Origin: an uncultured Ruminococcus sp.
GTDB taxonomy: Bacteria > Bacillota > Clostridia > UBA1212 > UBA1255
DNA: 8,005 bases
Direction of reading: 5' to 3'
NCBI GenBank assembly: GCA_902782885.1
Contig: CACZOW010000212.1
Location: 1 to 8,005, forward strand
In this document: in pieces, positions 7,301 through 8,005 of the stretch
Position numbering within the stretch: position 1 is the first letter of the stretch
Layout of the letters: each line of letters opens with the position of its first letter
Notes under the pieces: generated by a model
Told to the model about the DNA's origin: nothing
Database searches by the model: none
The model's input: the letters and a program-made list of their open reading frames with translations, nothing else
Position numbers and translations under genes: made by a program

Positions 7301-8005
7301 TTCCGCGAAGGCAATGTACTTTGCCGGCGCGGATCCCGAGATAATCGTCATCCGCAACCGCAGCGCTGAGGATATCCGTAAAAGCGTGGATCAGTTCAGC
7401 CGCGCGCTCGCGGACGCGCAGATCGTGTTTATACCGGGCGGCTTTTCCGGCGGCGACGAGCCGGACGGCAGCGGTAAATTCATTACCGCGTTCTTCCGGA
7501 GCGAGGCGGTGAAGCAGGGCGTCACGGAATTGCTGGAGCGGCGCGACGGCCTGATGTGCGGCATATGCAACGGTTTCCAGGCGCTGATCAAGCTGGGACT
7601 GGTGCCGTACGGAAAGATCGTTGACCCCGACGAAAACAGCCCGACGCTTACCTTCAACACGATCATGCGGCATCAGTCCCGGATCGTGCGGACGCGGATC
7701 GCCTCCAATAAATCTCCCTGGCTGCGGTTCACGCAGGTGGGCGACGTGTACAGCGTTCCGATATCCCACGGCGAAGGCCGGTTCGTGGCATCGCCGGAGC
7801 TGATCCGCTCCCTCGCGGACAACGGTCAGATCGCTACCCAGTACGCGGACAACGACGGTCACGCCTCCAACGACATCGCGTTCAACCCCAACGGCTCCTG
7901 CTGCGCGGTGGAGGGGATAACTTCTCCCGACGGCCGCGTATTCGGCAAGATGGGCCACAGCGAGCGCGCGGGCAAAGATCTGTACCGCAACGTGCCGGGC
8001 GAATA
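4344..8005 (+). CDS. purL: Phosphoribosylformylglycinamidine synthase, single-chain large form (3' end outside window)
   Basis: Converts FGAR, glutamine and ATP to FGAM, step 4 of purine synthesis. The frame is open from the ATG to the window edge, 1220 codons plus two bases, with no internal stop found. Domain order: a PurS-like N-terminal region (about 1-80), a linker, two AIRS-type synthetase halves, and a class I glutaminase domain from about 970. Motifs: SDHCRHTTF at 219-227, KNETHNHPTEIEPFGG from 313, GRDGCGGATGSSKSH, CNDFGAGGVSVAIGELADG, and GGKDSMSG at 766-773. The glutaminase triad is visible: C1075 in CGICNGFQ, then H1205 and E1207 in MGHSERAG. One chain thus replaces the separate PurS, PurQ and PurL of Bacillus. 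The type looks like the clade II large PurL of Clostridia and streptococci rather than the E. coli type. It follows purD after 1 nt. The final visible residues, RNVPGE, suggest only a short tail is missing. Confidence 0.97.
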   Translation, partial: MVYRVFVEKRPGVSNEAEALKNDIRTLLGIDSLEKVRLLNRYDAENIDPELFEYAKKTVFAEPQTDTVTEAPDLTGAAVFTVEYLPGQFDQRADSAAQCIQIISRGERPAVRSAKVYALYGELTPAQLEAIKKYVINPVEAREASPERPATLEMSYNVPKEVATLTGFTALDAEGLAAFIKQYGLAMDAGDIAFCRDYFREEGRDPTITEIRMIDTYWSDHCRHTTFGTVIDSVRFDDPEAQRAYEHYLSVRRELGREHKPICLMDVATLAAKYLKKQGLLDKLDESEEINACTVRIEVEADGVKEPWLLLFKNETHNHPTEIEPFGGAATCIGGAIRDPLSGRAYVYGAMRVTGAADPLVPVSETLKGKLPQRKIVTTAAAGYSSYGNQIGLATGIVDEIYHEGYKAKRMEIGAVIGAAPAKNVRRERPCPGDVVILLGGATGRDGCGGATGSSKSHTVESLSACGAEVQKGNAPEERKLQRLFRDPAASRLIKRCNDFGAGGVSVAIGELADGLDIDLNAVPKKYEGLDGTELAISESQERMAVVVAPEDEAEFMRLADRENLDATKVADVTDTARLRMRWNGKVIVDISREFLNSNGAPKHIDAAVAPQPEFDEKTEGGFADNLLKVASDLNSCSKRGLAERFDSTIGAATVLMPFGGKYCLTPAQAMVQKLPVGNRRTDDCSFMAWGYDPFVSEKSPYRGAYLAVVQSVCKLIASGAEFKDVYLTFQEYFERLSGAYSWGKPLAALLGAFEAQTRLGIGAIGGKDSMSGSFENIHVPPTLVSFAVTTGKAFRAVSPEFKRAGDNVVLLRPEKGPDGLPDAASLKALFAKVAALLRDGKALSAGTPGMGGAAEAVMKSCFGNGFGFEFDAGLSLNDIFARDYGAFILELSEGTDPGSVGGIRLGRVAAEGSGFTFREAEVPFRTVQAAYEDKLEPVFSCNIAPAATEVYDVSYRASDYPAPHVKCARPKVLIPAFPGTNCEYDSAKAMYFAGADPEIIVIRNRSAEDIRKSVDQFSRALADAQIVFIPGGFSGGDEPDGSGKFITAFFRSEAVKQGVTELLERRDGLMCGICNGFQALIKLGLVPYGKIVDPDENSPTLTFNTIMRHQSRIVRTRIASNKSPWLRFTQVGDVYSVPISHGEGRFVASPELIRSLADNGQIATQYADNDGHASNDIAFNPNGSCCAVEGITSPDGRVFGKMGHSERAGKDLYRNVPGE

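Noticed and set aside
6399..7958. 519-codon minus-strand open frame opposite the purL 3' half
   Set aside because: Antisense shadow of PurL, which carries intact synthetase and glutaminase motifs through this region.

Overview
The window lies inside a de novo purine biosynthesis operon. Every gene is on the + strand and almost every base is coding. Six genes are present: the 3' end of purM, a complete purN, a PurO-family IMP cyclohydrolase, a stand-alone AICAR transformylase (the C-terminal half of a normal PurH), a complete purD, and a purL that runs off the right edge. The DNA is GC-rich. The long single-chain PurL, the clostridial style of PurN and PurM, and the overall gene order suggest an anaerobic Bacillota, probably a Clostridia-like lineage. 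This is judged from remembered family sequences, not from a search.

Layout: purM (1-354, 5' end missing), a 33-nt gap with a small hairpin against the purN ribosome binding site, purN (388-1005), a 66-nt gap with three 11-nt direct repeats, purO-like (1072-1803), a 13-nt gap, AICAR transformylase (1817-3001), a 54-nt gap with a GC hairpin and a 17-codon mini-ORF, purD from a TTG start (3056-4342), a 1-nt gap, then purL (4344-beyond 8005). No promoter, factor-independent terminator, RNA gene, mobile element or CRISPR array was seen. No gene-free stretch exceeds 66 bases.

Together the genes cover step 2 (PurD, GAR synthetase), step 3 (PurN, folate-dependent GAR transformylase), step 4 (PurL, FGAM synthase), step 5 (PurM, AIR synthetase), step 9 (AICAR transformylase) and step 10 (IMP cyclohydrolase). 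Steps 1 and 6-8 (purF, purE/K, purC, purB) must lie elsewhere, perhaps upstream of purM.

The most notable point is the end of the pathway. The common bacterial order purM-purN-purH-purD is kept, but the bifunctional purH is replaced in place by two genes: a cyclohydrolase of the family best known from archaea, and a folate-type transformylase that resembles the C-terminal half of animal ATIC. In archaea PurO is usually discussed alongside the formate-dependent PurP, so this pairing is a mosaic. The families themselves are known. I see no undescribed defence, mobile or regulatory system here.
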